Source of the DNA: Pseudoscleropodium purum
Taxonomy: Eukaryota > Streptophyta > Bryopsida > Hypnales > Brachytheciaceae
DNA length: 64,000 nt
NCBI GenBank assembly: GCA_963969395.1
Contig: OZ017802.1
Location: 9,488,501-9,552,500 of the forward strand
Reading direction: 5' to 3'
Both the position numbers and the translations under genes were made by a program. Below, one piece after another: positions 1-12,557 of this stretch. The notes below the pieces were generated by a model. That model did not search any database, was not told the origin of the DNA, and was given only the letters and a program-made list of their open reading frames with translations. Positions within the stretch are counted from its first letter, which is position 1. Each line of letters opens with the position of its first letter.

Positions 1-2099
1 TTTTTAGGTCGAAAATTTCCTGGTGATGTTTCGGACTGATTATGGATTAAACTCTGCAATGACAACAGGTTTTGAAAGTGATTGGATAGGAGGTGCAGTG
101 AATTCACGACAATCTGAAGAGCTCGGATCCAAGAGCACAATCGGAGCATTGAAAATTAGAAAATCTACAGACACAGAGTGATTGTCTGATCAAATTCAGC
201 AATTGACGGGTGATCTCAATTTGGGCGTGGATCTATTTCTAATTCGGTGAAGCAGGTTGATCAGAATTCAAAGGCATGGCGTTTTCTTTTCTCCTTCGAA
301 GAAAATTAGGGATTTGAACCCCCAAATTCAAACTTGTTGCCTCGAGCGACCTTGGACAATGGTACTACGACGTGTTACCCATGGTCATAGGTTTATTGTG
401 ACAATTATAGGTTTGCGGCTTACAGTCATTGGGCTAAGAGTGGCTATAGGTCCTTTAACCTATAAAATAAATTTTATAATATTAAAATTGAAGTTTTGGG
501 TATAAATTTAGTTGATTTGACTTAATTAATTGACCAAAAATAAAACAAACTAAAATAAAGGCTCAAAATTTTTCGAATGGCCCTTGGGCCGTGCCCCTGG
601 TTTGGATCTAGGTCATAGAATTGGGAGTAACTATAAGTCCTACAACTTCTAAAATAAATTTTGTAATTTAGATTTTGGGTTTTAGAATTGGACAATATTT
701 GTGGAATTAATGTTCTTTGTGGTTGATAAATGGTCGTGCGTGTTCTAGGAACAACTTACCTCGTGGTTTTGAACTTGTTGCCTTGAGACTTGTTGCCCAA
801 TCTTAGAAGAAAGGAGAAAGCTCAAAGACCAAGAATTTGGTACTTTGTCCTAAACATTTTATACTTTGCATACTGGACGTGTTGCCTACTAAGACTACCA
901 CGTGTAGTCATTTTGTACATAGATTCAAAAAGCTCATAAAGAGCAATTACTGGCCCTGTTGCCTCAACACATAAAAAGGTATTAATTAACAAATTATTTG
1001 TATACTTTAAAAGTATTATCTTGTATATATATGATTAGGTCATAGGCTGCATTTATGTATAAGATGTGTTGCCCACGCTAGAATACTATATAGGACCGGA
1101 ACTCTTAGAACATTGTCTTTGCATTAGTGGTAATGGATTGTTCACCAAATTGAGAGAACTTAGGGACAAAAAGAAAGAAAGAAAGAAAAAGAATAAAAGT
1201 ATAAGAATAAAATTTTCAGGTATGTACCATAAAGTTAGTTTACACATAACCTAAATCTACTTTAAAAGTAACATAAGATGCATCAACGATAGACTACGTT
1301 GGCTTATCCACGGATGAACCCCTATACTACTGGTACTTTCTGTAAAAGTAAAAGTTAGTGAAAAAGTACCTCATAGACAATGACAAAATTTTGCAAAATA
1401 GATATTTTGTAGATTTTAACTAGATTTTTGCAAAGTAATTGTACCATCGTGATCAAATGTTCAATATTAATTACAAATTAGAGGGTCAAATAGCAAAATC
1501 TAATTACTTTAAAAAGAATATCTAATTTACAAAATTTAAGCATTGTCACCTCAATACTGAAATCTATAAAGAAGGAATTTTAAAACTTTTTTAGAAATGT
1601 TTGTTGAAAAAGAGATGTGTGTATATTACCTACATATGTATGCAATCAAATAAAAAAAGTTCATAACCAAAGTTTTTCAATCAATTAATAATTTATTATG
1701 TCAAAGTTCTATGAAAATTAATTATATAAAAAAATTCACCAAAAATGAAGTTTTGCATTTTTTAAACTAAAATTCGGTCTCCTTGATTGGGATCACATAA
1801 GAATTGAATGCTAATTATACACAACAAAAAATACTGATTGCATTTTATATTATACAAAATTCTTTGAATGACACATTGATAGGCAATTTGTAAGAGTATT
1901 TGATGAGATTGTATTGTACATTTGACATGATGGTAGTGAATGTAGGAATTAAGTACATACACAATTTCTTCAATTTGTTTCTTCAATTTGCAACTTTTGG
2001 CTATATTTATAGGAGACAATCCATTCTTTCCTAATGCCCTATTTTTTCATTGATGTAGGTTGTTCTCTTTTTGTGAAGAACACAGGAAAAACAGGGAAT
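1..2099. other. No recognisable gene
   Basis: AT-rich sequence with only short chance reading frames. Two stretches (about 430-500 and 620-690) share a diverged common motif around the words 'ctataggtcct' and 'aaataaatttt', suggesting old dispersed repeat debris. A short GAAA-rich run sits near 1,170-1,190. I see no gene in it. Confidence 0.5.
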
Positions 2100-2226
2100 G
2101 GTTACACCCTTTGGTTAAGCTTTGGGGTTGTAGCTTGACACCCCCCCCCCCTCAACTTTTTGTTTAAAGAATTTTTTTTTGGGGGGGGTCAAGTTACAAC
2201 CCTCAAGTTTGTACTGGGGGTAACGC
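2100..2226. repeat. Short foldback element with C-run and G-run arms
   Basis: The left arm (2,100-2,152) reads GGTTACACCC then GGGTTGTAGCTTGACA followed by a run of C. The right arm (2,180-2,226) has a run of G, then GTCAAGTTACAACCC and GGGGGTAAC. Reverse-complemented, the arms match with a few differences, so the single strand can fold into a hairpin with a short AT-rich loop. It resembles a MITE-like foldback. I did not find a clear target duplication. Confidence 0.5.
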
Positions 2227-3238
2227 CTCCCTAATCTCTCTATGAAGAAATGAGTAGTGTTTAATTATCATGGGGTTACCAACGTAGTTGTGGCATATTA
2301 TGATCGGCTATAAGACTCTCAATATTGCAACCAATCCTAGGTGAATTTTGCAACCATCCCTTGATCAAAAAGAGGAAGGTCTAAATCACTAGAATGGAAG
2401 AAAGCCCATTTGCCGCTCAAAAATTTATAGTGATTTTGTTTAAAAAAAAAACCCGGAAAAATTATAGAAACCTCCGGTTGTCTATTTCTACACATGCTAA
2501 AATTTACCAACTAAAAATTTACCCGCCTTCCAAATTCGTGAAATTGTTGAAGTGTGGTCAGAAATGGGTTGCCTCCCTTCCCTCATCAATTTCATCATTT
2601 TTCTTCCCTCGTTCTATAAGTCCTCAAATTTTTTAAAATGAGCTCCATGGCAAATGATGTAAGGACTTCCACATGTACTACTTCAATTACGTAAGGTAAT
2701 CAAGGGAGTCGCCCCACAAGAGGCCATAAAAGCTTATGTGAAACAACCATCTCAATCAATTCAATCAATTCGAAACTCAGAGACTCACATTCTAGCTTAA
2801 TTTTTGCATCACACCTAGTGTACGTGACTATGTTGCAGTGGCATTGCAAGCAACTGTAGTAAGTTAATAAGGCAGTGCTGTCAACAGTGTTAATCCGGAA
2901 ATGTCAAGATTTTGAACTTCGAATTGCTCCCAAACATTCAAATAAACTTGGATTTATATGAAAATTTTATTACAATAACTAGACTTTAAAGAAAACATAA
3001 CCCAACAAATTTTGTTGAAAACAAACATTGGATGAAGAAGATACAACCCCCCGAAGTTTCAGCCATCAAATGGAGTTTGGTGGACTCAAATTGAACTTGT
3101 GAACTTCGACTAATTTTCAAGAAATCAATACAGCTTTTATTGATCTAAAAATTTTACTACATAAACTAGAAGAGAGAGTGCAACTTTTCCAAAAAGTTTT
3201 ATTGAATTTGAATGACAGATGCAAAAGTTACAACACTT
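2227..3238. other. No recognisable gene
   Basis: AT-rich left flank of the copia element. No coding similarity seen on either strand. I tested whether it is the missing upstream part of the chalcone-synthase-like pseudogene on the other side of the copia element and could not support that. Confidence 0.4.
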
Positions 3239-3523
3239 TGAATTTGACTTGAAACTCTGTGAGGCCACATTTTAGTTGGTGGGGTAGTGAGCGGTTGAGA
3301 TATTCCACCTGAGCTAATTGACATCAGTTACTAATTTCTACTAAGTCACTAGCATGTACAGAAAGGGTACCACTAACCAGGATCATGAATATAATAGTAT
3401 CCCACTAACTTGATTTTAAATGTACAAATCACTAACAACATTCTGATCTGATTTGCTTCAGGGTTTGTTTACAATTGGCAGGGTGAGTTGGATGCCAATG
3501 GTTTAGGGAGCGTTTTTGCAACA
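3239..3523 (-). repeat. 3' LTR of the copia element
   Basis: Similar along about 3,308-3,523 to 12,861-13,076, sharing blocks such as CCTGAGCTAATTGACATCAG and TTTGTTTACAA. The right boundary ends in ...GCAACA and is followed directly by a purine tract when read in element orientation, as expected of a 3' LTR. The left boundary (TGAATTTG) was placed by length and the TG/CA rule; the first 70 bp are poorly conserved. Confidence 0.7.
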
Positions 3524-3538
3524 CCCTCCCTTGCTCCT
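3524..3538 (-). other. Polypurine tract of the copia element
   Basis: On the minus strand this reads as a run of A and G with one C, immediately upstream of the 3' LTR that starts TGTTGC. This is the position of the plus-strand primer in LTR retrotransposons. Confidence 0.6.
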
Positions 3539-4139
3539 AGAACCTTAGCTCTGTAAACATTGGAAAAGAGATTAGTGCACAGGTGGACATGGCGCGGGTT
3601 TACTTCCTTCCGGTGGAGGTGATGGTTGTACTCTGGAATGCAGAAGAGGATATGTTGCTAGTAGGCTTTTTGTAGTACGAATTGATGTGGTTGAGTGCTT
3701 AATATTGAGTATTATAGAATGTGAATTGATGTGAATTGTGTTTTTTGAGTGTAGCCACAGTTCTTGTTGTTAGCATTGTGGTTGATTGCTTTGGCCATGC
3801 AGCAAGTGTGCGGCAATATTCAAGCCTTATGTGTATGTCTTTGGCACTTTCTTTTGCCAATGGAGGCAGCATTTCGGTTCAATATAGGAGAAGCTAGAGT
3901 AGGTGCGGATGATTGCGATCGAACTGGCAAGTGTTCCTCTCCTTCCCTGACAAGTGTAGAGGCTTACTAGAGAGATGTGGCAGAACATCCCAACAATTGG
4001 TGAGACAATTGCTTCACCAAGCAAAACCCTAGAGCTCCAAACTTTAGGCACAAGAGCAATAGAACTGCATTGTAGTTAGATAATCATCGGACTCCATCTT
4101 GGGCACAAGTTAGATATAATAACTAGAGAATGGACAAGG

Positions 4140-5249
4140 GATCACACCTGCCTGTTGCCGATTCTCAGTGAAGCTCTTGTACAAGAGTGATTTTGTGAGG
4201 AAATCAGCAAGTTGTGTGGCCGTAGGGATATATAGCATTTGTATTGTTCTTGCGTTTGCAGCTTCTCGATGAAAGTGATGCTAGATTTCAATATGCTTTG
4301 TCTGTGCATGTAGTACTAGATTCTTTACCAACTTCAGACTGAATTGGTTGTTGCAAAACAAGCTTGTCGGGCAATCCGGAAGGATGTCGAGTTCATGAAG
4401 CACGCGGCAAAAGTGTATGATATCCCATGCGGCATCTGTAAGTACTCGATACTCAGCTTCTGTACTTGATAGGGACACCATAGGCTGAAGCTTGCTATTC
4501 CAATAAGCTAGTGATTCTCCAAGTTTGTGCTAATCCTTGATGTTGACAAACGAGTTTTGACATCTCTTTTCCAATCAGTATCTGAGTAAATGTAGAAATC
4601 GCAATTGTTGTTGAAGGAAAAGAAAATATCGTGATCGATAGTGCCATGGAGGTATCGAAGGATTTTTTTGGCCGCCTGGTAGTGTTCTTCCTCAAGCTCC
4701 TACATAAACCTAGCGATGTTGTTTACAGCATAAGAGATGTTAGGTCACGTATATACAAGGTACAATAAGCTTCCCACTAACGAACAAAACTTTATTGGAT
4801 CTGTCAATTAGGCCCCTATATTCTTTTGAAGTTGAGTCTTGGGGTCGAATGGGATTCTAGTCTAATTGCATGCTTGCAAGTTGAACTTTTCTAGGAGCTA
4901 TTGGTTGTAGCCTTGTTGATTCAAAAAAATACCCTCCTTTTTTTTATGAATCTAGATGCTAAGATAGTTGCTTGTTGTCCCTAGATTAGTCATCTTAAAG
5001 TCAGTCTGTAGCTTGGTTTTCAATTCGTCAATGGAGTCATGATCATCCCCTATAATAATGAGATCATCCACATAGAGCAATAGAATGACCATCTTTCCAT
5101 TTCTCTTTATGTAATACATGTTAGGGTCGTTGTTGCTTTGCGTCAATCTATACAGTTTTAGCTATTGGTTTATCATGTCATACCATGTTTTTGATAATTG
5201 CTTGAGGCCATACAAGGCACAATTAATTTTACAAACTTTGGATGTGTCT
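4140..5249 (-). pseudogene. Copia pol, reverse transcriptase C-terminal part and RNase H
   Basis: Reading right to left, the segment begins in RT with the copia signature CALYGLKQ, followed by the catalytic YVDDL box (about 5,065-5,080). It ends with the copia RNase H hallmark SSTEAEY (about 4,455-4,475) and a downstream KHIEI. Several stops and frame changes interrupt it, for example a TAG just before the segment with the YVDDL box. It continues the RT that is broken off at about 9,540 on the far side of the nested insertion. No active protein is possible. Confidence 0.85.
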
Positions 5250-5459
5250 TGTAGACTGCGTTGATACCAACTTGGATTTATTCAACTAATAGTTATGTTC
5301 GTTCCAAGGGAGGTTATTAAATAGGATTGTTTCTAATTATACCTAATTGGCCTAACCAAACACCAAGTATAGACTTCAATTACCATTTATATTCCAATTA
5401 CTTTAATTAAATAAACTAATTTTTATCATTTTTTTATTTCCCATTTTTTTCTTATTTAT

Positions 5460-7090
5460 ATTTAATTCATGCTTATCTCCCAAATTGGATCCAGCATTCT
5501 CTTTTCCTCGATCTCAGTCTTTTCCCATTCGGCTTCTTTACTGCAACTGTTCTTTTCACTCCGACTTGGCTCTATAGCTGCAGCCTTCTTTCTCCGATTC
5601 GGTCTAGCAATTATTGCCGTGCTTTCTCAACCAACTTTGTTTTGTCACCTGACACTACAACAATTGCTACTTCTCTCACCAAATTGGAACTTTGCTTCCC
5701 AGTTTCACACTTTGGTTTCTTGTAACTCTGACATTGACAGAATTTACATCCTTTTTGTCCGACTTGGGAATTTCCTTACCCTCCATTGTTAAATCTTTCT
5801 CTTACCCAGTTCACTCACGGAATGCTACTCACATACATGTCAATCATGTAACTCCAGCTACCACATTCTCCGAATTGGCAGCTCCCACAGCAAATTGAAC
5901 TCACAGACCAACTCGGCAAACTACAACGACACACCAATCAACTTCCCATTGGTTCCGTGATTAAAATTCACTATTGCACTCCTAAACTCCAATTCGGATT
6001 TACAAACAACACCACAGATCATGTCTTCAACTTCTGACCTCGTTTCGGACATCCATTACAGTAATTAAAATACTTCAAATAGGCCCAGATAAATCACATG
6101 CACTGCACCAATACATTCCCGACTTGTCACACAACATCTCCCATACACACAGAACGCCAATTTGACAAATAATTCCTCATATTGCCGAATTGGTGAAAAT
6201 ATCACCGTTTACAACGACTTGAGTTCACAGCTTCAAAATTTCCAATTTGAACTATCTCCGCTGCACTCTAACTTGCCTACTTCCCACTACCCGGTAATAT
6301 CTTCAACTCCCTGCAAATTCACTCTCTCCAAATAGGAAATGTTAACTCTTGTTGAACCTGCTGCTACACTCGCACACTAATCAAACATTCCTCACTTCAT
6401 GATCCTGATTCTCCTACTCGGGCTCATTCTCCACACTCCAACTTAACTCTTCCTGCACAGTCCACACACTACACCACCAACTTCTCCGACTAGGACTGAC
6501 TCATCACCATTCACCCCGACAATCTCAGCTTCCAACTTAGGACTCGCACAAACAAGCACACATTCACACAAAATCACATACGCACCAAAAAAACACAGAA
6601 ACATACACAGCCAACTCGGACTGGGACTCGCAGTGGACACTCTTCAACATTGGGTCCAAACCAAATCGGAATGACCCCCTAAATAGCACAGTCTAGCGGT
6701 TCCTTAACCAACTTGGCAGCACAACCACCCGCAAGTTCACTAACCAACTTGGCAACCACCTACGAAAAACCCAACACCCATTGGGATGTAAACCACAAAA
6801 ATTCACAACTGCCTAACACTTTCATTCAGCCATTTTGCATTTAACACACAACAAAACTCCAATTCGGTTAATAACTCCGACCTCCTCACTCATCCAACCC
6901 AAACATAACTCAACAGATCAACTACTTTTCCAGAAAAAACTATTTGGAAATTAAAATCATACCATACAAACAACCCTGAAAATGACCAAATTGGTAAACA
7001 AATAACACAAAAAACCCAAACCAAACCCAAACAAATGCTTCAAAACGATACATTCAAAATCGCAAAAATTGACCAACTAGGCCATCTACA
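5460..7090. repeat. C/A-rich block with recurring CCRANTNGG motif
   Basis: About two dozen near-palindromic 9-mers of the form CCRANTNGG or one step away occur here. Examples start at 5,561, 5,594, 5,679, 5,759, 5,870, 5,908, 5,989, 6,185, 6,328, 6,486, 6,611, 6,661, 6,708, 6,744, 6,859, 6,986 and 7,073. Neighbouring copies are often 36-42 bases apart or near multiples of 40. The plus strand is strongly depleted of G outside the motif. It may be a worn tandem repeat of roughly 40 bp in which only the motif stays conserved. No protein is supported. Confidence 0.5.
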
Positions 7091-8788
7091 TGTCTTTAAA
7101 GCCTGGTGTTGTGTTGAGAACATTTGCCTTGGGAAATCATAGAGATTTTGGCTGCGATCAGAAATAGCTTGAGAATGAAGGAAGTCGTAAAATGATAAAA
7201 AAGAAAAAATTTCTTCACTTGCAGATTTACCCTACTTTGAACTTGAACGTCGAATCTTTTAAACCGTTGTCGAATTGCTACTCGTTGACCTATTCTATAT
7301 TAGTTGACTCTAAAGAGGTATAAGGTTTAAGGTGTGTGATAAAATCCCACACTTTAAAACTGGTAAAACGAGACGGCCAAACTACGGACTGAATCGTCCG
7401 AAAGATTGGCTCCTAAACTTTCAAACTCCTAATGACCAACTTTAAAAACTGAACTTCATGGTGAGAATAAGCAAGTCTTGACTATATGAGCCATTAATTC
7501 CACTTTGTTACCTAATCTCGACCATGTGGACAATTAACCCTACTTTGTCACCTACAATATAATATAAGGCTAGCATTGGTGTAATCCAAGTCACCCACAA
7601 CAACAAATTTTACAAAGCCACAAGCCACATATATACACAAGTCTTCAAAACTTCCTCCAATCTCTGACTTTAACTTTCAATTTTTAAAATGAACTTTGGA
7701 TAAGTACCGCCATTGTTCTATAGCTCCAAATAAAGTGAATGATATCTTTTTGAAAAGATAACACAAACTTCTACTTTTCCTCTAAATTTCAAGTAATTCT
7801 AAAACTCTATTCAATTTCTATGGCCATTCAAAGTTTCGGCCTTGAGAAAACAAGGATAATAGACCCTTCTTTACTTTCACACTCACAACTCATTCATATA
7901 AATTTCAAATAGAATGAGTGATATCTTTATAAAAAAATAACACAATTTTCTACACTCCCTCCAAATCTCGTTGCAAATCAAGAATATATCCATCTTTTAT
8001 AGTTAGTCAAAGTCTCTACCTTTTAATTTTGAAGACAACAAACCTCTTTCCACTCAAACAAGCACAAATTTGAATTCACAATTCCAAATCAATTAAAAAA
8101 ATTAACAACATAATACATAACTTCTGCAAATTTCATTTCAAATTTCTTCAAACTCACAACACAATGAGCCTTCAAACATTTCAGGCCTTTCTAAACTCAC
8201 AATGAGAGAGAAAATGAATAATGTCTACCTTATCCCTACTTTAACCACACAAACAAGTGAGATTAGCCCTTAACTCACTCTCAAAGCTACAACATCAATA
8301 ATTGAACACTTATTTGGCTTACAATTATCTCTTTATTTTTATCTTTAAAAGAAATCCACTTTAAGTTCACTTAGAAGGCAAACTATTTGAATATTTCCTT
8401 CATACTATTTTACAAATACAAAATTATTGTAGGAAATCACTCCAACTATAGAATGAAGAACTATAAAACTAACATATATCTAATAAAGATAAAAAACTAG
8501 AGTTTCAATCAAAATATCATTCCATCTACAAGAATTTGAAGATGTGTTTGACAGTAGCAACTACATCACTAGCACAATCCACCTTAGTTAAAAGATTGAT
8601 TGGGTCTTCTAACCATTGCTGATGACCACAACTCTCTTCGATAAGCTTCACCATGTAATAATATTACTCATTATTCAAACCTTCAAAACATCCTTCAAAT
8701 ATAACTTCACAGTTGTCGGACTCAATAAATTCAACCTGAAACAAAATCACCAATGCTCGAGCATCATGTTGAAGATAACCGTACCATT

Positions 8789-9120
8789 CAGGGTTGACAA
8801 ATCAGTACATCCGCCCCAAAATAGCGTCCGTAACCCGGACGTCCATCCTCACAAACGCCAGCGGATGCAGCATCCCTCCCGCTGTCAGAAGGCGGATGGA
8901 TAGGGCGGGGCGGACGCCCAGATCATGCAGACCACATCAGTCCGTGTGTCGATCGGACGGCCGTACTAGGGCGGATGGGTATCGGGGCAGATGGGAGGAT
9001 AGGCGGACGGGGCGGTCTTGGCAGACGTTGCGTCTGCTAGGACCGCGAATGTCAGCGGACGCTGCGGACATAGCATCCGCGTCCGGACGTCCCGGACGTC
9101 CGACCGTCCTATCAACCCTC
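8789..9120. mobile_element. Non-autonomous hAT element A (332 bp)
   Basis: Begins CAGGGTTGACAAATC and ends TATCAACCCTC, short hAT-type inverted termini with one or two mismatches. It is flanked by the perfect 8-bp duplication GTACCATT (8,781-8,788 and 9,121-9,128), the hAT hallmark. Both subterminal regions are GC-rich, made of CGGACG/CGTCCG words, and match the two ends of the 16-kb element at 19,695-35,961 over roughly 100 bases each. It is therefore a tiny deletion derivative without coding capacity, and it sits nested in the insertion that splits the copia element. Confidence 0.93.
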
Positions 9121-9140
9121 GTACCATTATTTTTTTAAGC

Positions 9141-9300
9141 AAGGTTGTTTTGATGGTCGAGATAGCTCAACTTCATTTTCTCATCGCTCATATAGCAATG
9201 AAAGACTCAGTGACAATTGTAGCTGATCCGGCAGTTGCGATTAAGAAAATTCAAACTCATGCTTCAATTGAGATTCTTCATCTTGAGACTTAAAAAAAAA
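9141..9300 (+). repeat. Fragment of a dispersed coding-like repeat
   Basis: This stretch and the minus strand of about 48,950-49,140 are diverged copies of each other. Both share GAGATTCTTCATCTTGAGAC-like and GTTGTTTTGRTGGT-like blocks, and both can be read as a peptide ending LHLET. Here the frame closes with a stop directly after that peptide. Their common origin is seen in the sequence; the family and function are unknown to me. Confidence 0.5.
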
Positions 9301-9539
9301 CTTTTAGTTCGACATAATATAATTTAAATAAAAAACAAAGAAGGAGAATATCAAATGAGATAAAACTTTCAAGTAAATCCTTTTCTATATAGATACTTAT
9401 AACGATAGAGAAAAGGTGTCACCTTGAAATCACCTCAAATGACGTCATCTTTTTTATAATGTTACAAACAGTCAAATCTATTTTTAAAATGTGAATATAC
9501 ATATTATATATAATATCTGCATTTGCAGCACGACATTGT

Positions 9540-11344
9540 GAAACTTAGAAGAATTTCCATCATGATTTTCTCATCTATAGTGCCATTCAAAAAGGCAGTG
9601 ATTACATCTAGTTGATGTAATGGCCAGTCATTTTTGGTGGCTAAGTAAGAATGACAAGTATAGTCGACCACTTAACTACAAGTGCAAATACTTCGTTGAA
9701 GTCTATACCTTCTTGTTGTTGGAATCCCCTGGCCACCAACCCAGCTTTCAACTTACTAACTAGTCTTTGGACATTTTGTTTGACTTTGAACAACCATTTG
9801 GCAGTGATTGGTTTGTGGTTTGGAAGTTGATCAACTAGTTCTCAAGTCTTATTATTCAATATAGAATCAATTTTCTTATCAATTGTCGCCTTCCAATCGG
9901 TGTGTTTGGATGTAGTTTGGAAGTCCATGGGCTCTTTAATGATCTTAGAGATCATTGTCTAGAAATCTTTCATTTTGACTAAAGGGTTTCTATTTCTGTT
10001 GGAGTATCGACGTTTTATAGGCCCGGCACTACAATTTATAGGAGTCAATCAATGTGTCGATCTACGTTCTATACTTGATGGTTCATCTCTGAGTACTTGT
10101 GTTCAATCAATTGAGGTTTTACATTCCATGTTAGTGTACTCACAGTTGTTGTCGACTTCTAGATTGCTCTGCTCACTAGGTAATTTTATGTGAGTTCAAT
10201 TCAAGTCAATGTCTAGGTTCAGGGCTTTGTTCACCTAGGACTTGACTAGTGGTTTGATCGACTGTTTGAATGGGATTAGGTGTTGGATTTCTATCAACTA
10301 AGAGCTTTGCCACAATTCTAGGATGCTGCTTTCCTTGATAGTTGAGGTAAGATGTTGAAAACCTACTCTCGATTCATCAAATACTACATCTCGTCTAATG
10401 ATAACCTTTCTTCTCTTGTTGTCATACAGTCGGAAAGCCTTTGATTCATTGTCTATGCTTAGAAACATGCATGGGTATGATTTGCTATCAAGCTTTCTAC
10501 GATTTTCCTTGGGTATGGAGACGTGAGCCCGGTAGCCAAATATTTTGAGTGCAAAGACATCAAGAATCATACCAAAGTATTTGGCCTAAGGCGTTTTGCT
10601 AAAGTTTGCTCTCATGGGACTTCGATTCACAAAATACGTCACATGAGACAAAGCTTCTGTCTACAAGTAAGTTGGCAAGCTGCAATTGTTTGACATGCTC
10701 TTTGCTCGCTCCATGATAGTTTAGTTTCTTCGTTCTACGAATCCATTTTGTTGTGGCGTACTCGCTTGTGTAAACTCTTGGCAAATCCTATTATTCATGC
10801 AAAAAGCCTTGAATTCCGTGGAGGTGTATTCTTTGCCTTTGTCTATTCGCAGTTCTTGAATGTGATTGCCTATCTCGACTTCAATTCTTCGTTCAAACTC
10901 TCTGAACTTACTCATGGTTTTGCTCTTGCATTTTAAGAAGTAGATCCAACTTTTACGTGAGAAATCGTTAGTGAATATCAAGGCATACAATGATCCACCT
11001 AGCGACGCTTGTTGCATGGGCTCCATGAGGTCGGAATGGATGCGCAGTCCTGGCTTGTTGGCGTGTGTCTCCAAAGCCCTAGGAAATTGTTCACAATGTT
11101 GACGACCAACCATGCAATAGGCACAAATCTTTTTGTCAAATGTAAGTTTTGGCATTCCCATTGCATGCAGTGTCTGTGACAAGTGATAGAAGTTGGGGAA
11201 ACTTAGATGGCCAAAATGACGATGCCAGAGGGTGACAATATCATCGATGTAGGTTGAAGTAGCTACCGGTTGATCTTTGAAAGAATACAAGTTGTTCATT
11301 GGTTCCCTTCTACTAGAAGCGACTATTTTACTTTGGTCATTCAT
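9540..11344 (-). pseudogene. Copia pol, integrase and reverse transcriptase N-terminal part
   Basis: From right to left: an integrase zinc-binding region with the HRHFGH and CAYC pairs (about 11,240-11,110), then the catalytic core with Asp in HSDLM, Asp in the LRIDKGKEY box and Glu in PQQNGFVERRN (about 10,725). After a frame break comes the region linking integrase to RT, and then RT up to LDVITAFLNG near 9,600. The second Asp box is degenerate compared with the usual RSDNGGEY. Stops and frameshifts are scattered between blocks. RT continues at 5,245 beyond the nested insertion. Confidence 0.85.
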
Positions 11345-12557
11345 GACCCAACACTACCTGCTAGAGAAGGTGACTTCATAACATGTGTCAACAATAGTAC
11401 CTACAAAAATTAAGTTCTTCTTTATGCTAGGTATGTATTTAACTTCTTTTAGCTTTATTGCACTATTTTTAGTATTTACAATGGCTAAGTTAGTTGCGTG
11501 AATTGCATGAGACTTTCTTCCTCCAGTCTTGATTTTGTTGATCTCAACCCCAGAAGAGGTACATATATGATCTATCTTTGAGTAATCTGCAGCAACATGG
11601 CTAGTGGCACCACTATCTAAATACCAGGGGCTGTTGTCCTAGTAGTAAGGATTGTAGTAAGGATTGTACTCATCTAGATGCAAGCTAAACATTTCGGTGG
11701 AGTTTGCATAGATTAGAGTCTTGTTTGTCTCTTGTTGTAGTGTGGTTGAGCCCTGTGAGGGAATTTGCAATCTTTGGCCAAGTGGCCCGATTGCTGACAA
11801 TTGTAGTAGTTGGTAGCAGTCATGGATATGTCCTGAAGTTTCTCCTTCTAAGTTGACCTCGTCTTTGCATGGGCCACCGTCCTCCTCGTCCCCTGATATT
11901 TACTTGTCTATAAAAACTTGCAGCTAGGGCTATGTCATTTCTAAGTTGCAGGTTTTGATGTTGGCATCTATTAGCTTCTAAAAGGAGGCTAACATTGAGT
12001 CTCTTGAACAACATGTTGGGGTCGAGGTGCATGAGTGTTTGAATCAGGCTTTCAAATGACTAGAGAAGTCCATTCATCACTAATTGATTTACGTTTTTAT
12101 TTGATAGTCTTTTGCCCATATTGTTCAAGTGGTTCTTCAGCTCCCTTGCTTTCTTAATATAGTCTTCAACGAAGCTTCCTTTCTGCACGTATAGAGATTG
12201 AAGTTGTCCCATCAGCGTGAATACTTAAGACTAATCACCGGCATTGAATTGATCTTTGAGCGTCCGCCATGCCAAGGCTAAGTCCATGTAATTTGCAATG
12301 AGGTCAATCACATCATCAGATACTAAAAGTAACAATAATCAACATGTAAGAGTTTTCTTTCTTCTTAGTTGAGCTTTGATCATGACTTTTCCCTCAATTG
12401 TTGCAAGAAAAACTACTAGGTTCTACACTTCCTCAATTACGGACCATTGTCCCTCAGTTTGCAAAATTGCTCTCACCTTTAAAGCCCAGACATAGTAGTT
12501 TGATAATCCTCTCAGTTTGTCACCTTCCTTAAATGCTGCATTTCTTGTTTTTGCCAT
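11345..12557 (-). pseudogene. Copia gag with degenerate zinc knuckle
   Basis: An ATG at 12,557 opens a peptide beginning MAKTRNAAFKEGDKL, which then reads YYVWALKV, a pattern seen at copia gag N-termini. It hits a stop after about 50 codons. Further left, in other frames, gag-like sequence continues. A basic RGRGGR segment (about 11,870) is followed by a CCHC knuckle whose first Cys reads Tyr (YNCQQSGHLAKDC, near 11,790). Loss of that Cys, the stops and frame changes make it non-functional. Confidence 0.7.

Larger units (their letters stand above)
5250..9530. mobile_element. Roughly 4.3-kb insertion inside the copia reverse transcriptase
   Basis: RT similarity stops near 9,540 after the LDVITAFLNG motif and resumes near 5,245 just before CALYGLKQ. 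The intervening DNA therefore arrived later, or replaced a short piece of RT. It holds no transposase or RT that I recognise. It contains a C/A-rich block with a recurring motif (5,460-7,090), AT-rich filler with a short internal duplication (near 7,735 and 7,915) and a complete small hAT element. Exact ends and target duplication were not resolved, so its class is unknown. Confidence 0.55.

Noticed and set aside
3239..3300. The left flank of the copia element as the missing start of the chalcone-synthase-like gene
   Set aside because: Joining the flanks gives a readable junction in one frame, but the left sequence lacks the conserved residues expected upstream, so the link is not supported.
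8794..9138. Overlapping Arg/Pro-rich reading frames in GC-rich islands (also at 17.7-18.0, 27.8-28.1, 30.8-31.2 and 32.1-32.5 kb)
   Set aside because: They are produced in several frames and both strands by the CGTCCG/CGGACG words of hAT ends and islands; no frame shows domain similarity.
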